Shown: in pieces, positions 60,299 through 64,000 of the stretch
Layout: every line of letters starts with the position of its first letter
Numbering within the stretch: position 1 is the first letter of the stretch
NCBI GenBank assembly: GCA_030549495.1
Contig: JAUIRK010000567.1
Span: 412,501-476,500, forward strand
Direction: 5' to 3'
DNA from: Nectonema munidae
Lineage: Eukaryota > Nematomorpha > Nectonematoida > Nectonematidae
Length of the DNA: 64,000 bases
Position numbers and translations under genes: made by a program
Notes under the pieces: model-generated
The model's input: only the letters and a program-made list of their open reading frames with translations
Database searches by the model: none
Told to the model about the DNA's origin: nothing

Positions 60299-60799
60299 AG
60301 ACTGCAAAAAATGCATAATCCCTTGAAAGCCATTGATGCTTGCACTTTTGTGTCATTTGAAGTATACTCAATCAAACACCGAGTAACAAATTTTTACAAC
60401 TTGTTTCACATTTTATATACACCAAATGAAATAAATAGAGAGAAAAATATATGTTTTAGACGCAAAATATTATTTTCTGGGAAGCAAAGGTTTTATAATA
60501 TGTTGTGTTAGCAATGAAGAGTTAGCTATAGTTAGGGAAATATTCTCATTTAGATAATTATGTAATATTATTGAGACAAGTCATTTAATTTGGAAACAAA
60601 TGTAAAATTTATCACTTTGTCTAAAAACCAGAAAATATAATTCAAAATATTTATATTAAAGTAGTTGGATAATTAATTAGATTTTTTATTATTAATTCAG
60701 AGATTACATTTAAATCGGATTTAACAGCGACCAACGAAACAATGGCAACTTCATGTTAAAACAATTGATTCCTGCTCCAAGCCAACCAAAAGTCTATCT
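60299..60799. other. Spacer, nothing certain
   Basis: An 82-codon plus frame begins inside the hAT end (60263) and is not recognised. The start of LINE A may reach into the end of this stretch. Confidence 0.35.
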
Positions 60800-61873
60800 A
60801 TTCATTTTATCAATTCTAATCAACTTCGTCCAAAAATGCCTGAACTTTCTTTGGTGATTGAAAAGACAAATGCTGGATTGATCTTTATATTACTGAAGTT
60901 CTTCCAAAAAGTCGGGTTCATCTTAACCAGACTCGTCTGCTTGTATGAATTTTGCGTGCTCAATAATTTTGATAAAGTGACTAACGGTGATTCTAAACTC
61001 TAAAGCAAGAGGGCTAGCGCTTTCCTTGAACCCTTCCAAAATTGCATTTTTTTTGTTCTTTCCTATATTGAAATCATTGGGTTGCCCTTCAACCAACACG
61101 CCTCACTCATGAAATACTTGGTCTCTTTTCATGCTTTCTTGACTTATTTCCTAAATCTACTTTAATTTTCATTGGCGATTTCAATCATCCTTCTATTCCT
61201 TCGAACTCTGAAGACTACATTCCAAAAAAGAAGTTCCTCAAAGTGAAGTTCTTAGAATACCCAATTTCTAACAGCTTATTTCAATTAATTAGTTTGCTAC
61301 AAGAGTAGACAATTCTGTAAAAGAAAGTATTTTTGACTTTTTAAATACCAACTTTGCTTCTGATATTTCAAATATTATTATTATTATAATCAAACCATTG
61401 TCTTCTATCTCAAGCAAACTCAATGTTCGATCAGGAAAGTACAGCAAATAGGGAAGATCTGTTAAATGTGAATCCGAACCTATATAATGAATATTCAATT
61501 TCATAGTTTATGAAGTTTTTTAGAAAATAAATCAACGGAACCATTTGAAATTGGCTTTACAAATCTTACCTCAGTTTTCTGAAAGACTACAAAGATTTCA
61601 TTCCTTCAAGTTTAAAAAGCGACATTGCAAAAAGTTATTTCTGAAGAGATTTTTTACTCAACGTATGATAAATAACTGGAATGCCTTGCCTGATTTTGTT
61701 ATTAATGCCCCTTCCTTGAATGTTTTTAAAAACAGACTCGATGAGTTTTGGAAGGAAAAAATGTTTGAGCATGAATAAAGATCTGGACATTCATAAATAC
61801 GATGCGAATATTCTTCATAAGCTTTTTGGCCTCTTTTTTTCGCTAATAAATTATGTTATGTTATGTTATGTTA
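60800..61873 (+). mobile_element. LINE A: endonuclease start joined to a 3' end, TTATG tail
   Basis: Endonuclease-like sequence runs from about 60800 (NSNQLRPKMPELSLVIEKTN, then ITEVLPKS in a second frame). FIGDFNHPSIPSNSED follows at 61170-61225, with the GDFN catalytic motif, then RVDNSVKESIFDFLNTNF. The RT core is absent. The 3' coding end (61545-61778) reads FSERLQRFHSFKFKKR, FFTQRMINNWNALPDF and NVFKNRLDEFWKE, typical of CR1/L2/Jockey-group C-termini. It closes with CGCTAATAAATTATG and about four TTATG units. It is an internally deleted, frame-broken copy. Confidence 0.85.
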
Positions 61874-62039
61874 AATTGCTGAAACCTTCCACCATTACTT
61901 TTCTTCTGTTTATACAGAGCTTCAAACACATGCTCCAAAATTCTTACCTATAAGCTCCACCACTGCGTAGTTAGCGAAAAATCTGTATTTGAGAAATTAA
62001 ACTCCCTTGATTGTGACAAATCAATCCAATTTTGAAAGA

Positions 62040-62821
62040 ATTGACATTACCTATATTGTCATTGTTGTCTGAATGGAGTATAGAGTGGGATTTGAACACC
62101 AATCTTCAAAAGTGTTATGATCTTCAAATTGGTAAAACTAAAGACATTTCCTTTTACATTGGTGGTGCACGACTAAAGCCATTTACCAAATGATTCAGAT
62201 TTCTCTTTCAAAGATCACGTGTTTTATGCTGTGAAAAAGCCTATTCCTTACTTCATATGTTTAAAAACACTTTTATCTTGTATGATAGAGAAGTTGCCTT
62301 GAATCTTCATAAATCTTTAGTTAGACCCCTTCTTGAATATGGAAACGTAATTTTTGACAATTTCTCAATAACTAACATGAAAAATAGAGAAAGTGTAGAT
62401 AGTTTTCACCAAGAATTCGAAAGAATTAGGTCATTTAGCGTAGGCTGAAAGGCTAAAAACCTAAATGAAATGACCACGACCTTTAACATTCTTCTGCATA
62501 ATAATATATTGCCTGAATTCTCACAAAGAATCCCAAGGTCACACGCATTCAAATTTAAACCGGAAGCTTATCAAAACAAATACTGTCAGCGCTACTTTCT
62601 TCAAGGAGCATATAACAAAGGAAATAACCTAGCTAATGACATCGTTCTTTCTCAAAGTGTTGTTGATATTTTCAAAAAGGAGCTAGACGACGCTTTATGG
62701 AAAAATGAAAAATATGTTGTTATCTTAATTGAAAATTCTCAGATGCAATTTCGAAAGGCATTTGCGCCTTATTTTTTTATTGCTTAATAAAGTATGCTAT
62801 CTTATGTTGTGTTATGTTATA
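62040..62821 (+). mobile_element. LINE B: RT C-terminal part with TTATG-type tail
   Basis: Reading frames in order: LLSEWSIEWDLNTNLQKCYD (about 62070-62130), ISFYIGGARLKPFTK, then NTFILYDREVALNLHKSLVR with PLLEYGNVIF (62257-62350). The C-terminal end is PEFSQRIPRSHAFKFKPEAY, YNKGNNLANDIVL and DIFKKELDDALWK (62470-62715). The tail is GCTTAATAAAG with degenerate TTATG units. Several frame changes and stops make it inactive. It has the same order and strand as A and C but is clearly diverged from C at the residue level. Confidence 0.85.
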
Positions 62822-63059
62822 ACATTTTGAAATATAACAGATTAGTTTTAACATTTCTATAATAATACTACTTTCAATATATGTAAATTGACAGCTTTCA
62901 CTCAATTTTTAGGGTAAAAAAATATTTACAATATTTTTTGTCATCAATACCTATACTATATGTTAAAGATATGGAGAACTTAAAAATCTTTAGTTTTTAG
63001 GAACATTTTCCAGTAAGATACTTTACCTCATTGAAAGTAAATTTACTACTTTTTAACCT

Positions 63060-63778
63060 TTTTAACCTTTTTAACCAAGTTGAAAAGCATAATGATCTAG
63101 GATTAATCGTTGATTCAAAGTTTTGTTTCTCTGATCATGTATTGCACGTTGTCAAGAAAGCCTTCACTATTCTACACATGTTGAACAATACCTTCATCTT
63201 ATCTGAAATCGAAATTTCTCTGTATTTATACAAATCTTTAGTCAGACCTGTTCTGGAATACGCAAATGTAATTTTTGGAAGTTCATCAATTATCAACATC
63301 AGAAAAATAGAAAAGGTTCAAAAAGTATTCACAAAGCACTTGAAAGGAATGCAAAATTTATGTTATATTGAAAGACTTCAAAAGATTGACCTGCCTTCTT
63401 TATATTATCGAAGCCTGAGAAATGAAATGATATCAATATTTAATATCGTAAAAGGAAATATGAAGTTTGATGAGAAAGTTTTCTGAATATTCGAAGAGAA
63501 TTTCCAGATCACACTTGCTGAAGTTTGCACCTGAATCCTTTCAAAGTAAGTATAGAAGCAGATATTTAATCCAAAGAGCATACAATCACTGGAATGGCTT
63601 ACCTAATGAAGTTGTTAACTCAATTACTGTGAAAGAATTTGAAAAAAAACTCGATGAATTTTGGAAAGACAAAAGATTTGCCGTTCGTTCAAAAATACGC
63701 TATATTTGATGCAATTCTCATAGGCTGCTAGCCTCTTTAAATTGCTTAATAAACTTATGTTAAACTTATGTTATGTTA
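63060..63778 (+). mobile_element. LINE C: RT C-terminal part with TTATG tail
   Basis: The best-preserved of the three. VEKHNDLGLIVDSKFCFSDH, VKKAFTILHMLNNTFILSE, YKSLVRPVLEYANVIFGSS and IERLQKIDLPSLYYRSLRNE lie in one frame (63079-63486). One frame change leads to FSEYSKRISRSHLLKFAPES, IQRAYNHWNGLPNEVVNS and VKEFEKKLDEFWKDKRF (63485-63690). The tail is GCTTAATAAACTTATG and then further TTATG units. The 5' end is truncated, as is typical of LINEs. Just upstream, TTTTTAACC repeats three times (63050-63077). Confidence 0.87.
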
Positions 63779-64000
63779 CTGAAATGGTATTTTAATTACC
63801 AAGAATAATCAAGGTATGCGTTGTAGCAGTAACCGTTTAAAGTAGTTAGAGGACCACTTTTTGTTTTTAGTGTGTCACTTCCATCAGTCGTGATTATTTT
63901 CAACTTTGTTATGTGCACTTTAGAGCGGGGTGGAGAGAATAACGGTATACGAGAACCCTGGGATTACGGATCCTTTACTTTTAAGTATTGGATATAACTA

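Overview
The window is a strongly A+T-rich piece of an animal nuclear genome. It holds one host gene that can be named with confidence: an apparently intronless POU class III homeobox gene on the minus strand (31716-33875). The repeats (RTE and CR1/L2/Jockey-like LINEs, hAT and piggyBac DNA transposons with MITEs, a tRNA-derived SINE) suit an invertebrate. An arthropod, perhaps a parasitic copepod, would fit. That is an impression from composition and repeat style; the sequence does not prove the species.

Layout. 1-10 kb: AT-rich sequence with a very long pure ATC microsatellite beside a hAT end, a decayed piggyBac transposase (5210-6642), an ~85-bp inverted repeat and LINE-type 3' tails. 10-25 kb: mostly unrecognised sequence, with SINE copies, a hAT MITE with perfect target duplications (18531-18814), and a hAT element inserted inside a SINE (24300-25056). 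26-34 kb: the POU gene and its flanks. A 101-bp exact repeat lies at 26.5 and 30.0 kb, and a 108-bp copy of the POU linker/homeodomain start lies inside an inverted-repeat structure at 30.1-30.4 kb. 34-48 kb: a large gene-free stretch with TTAA-type MITEs, foldback minisatellites, a small tandem repeat and another SINE. 48-64 kb: a LINE-rich zone with two old, opposed RT fragments (48.8-49.9 kb), a nearly intact RTE element with 16-bp target duplications (53123-56485), two more MITEs, a 1.2-kb hAT remnant (59077-60290), and three same-strand LINE 3' ends with TTATG tails (60.8-63.8 kb).

No operon-like or cooperating gene set is present. A lone developmental transcription factor gene sits in more than 25 kb of gene-free DNA on each side, as is common for POU III genes. 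Everything else recognisable is repeats and their debris. The most unusual feature is the recurrence of short (81-108 bp) exact or near-exact local copies without visible target duplications, one of which copies part of the POU gene.
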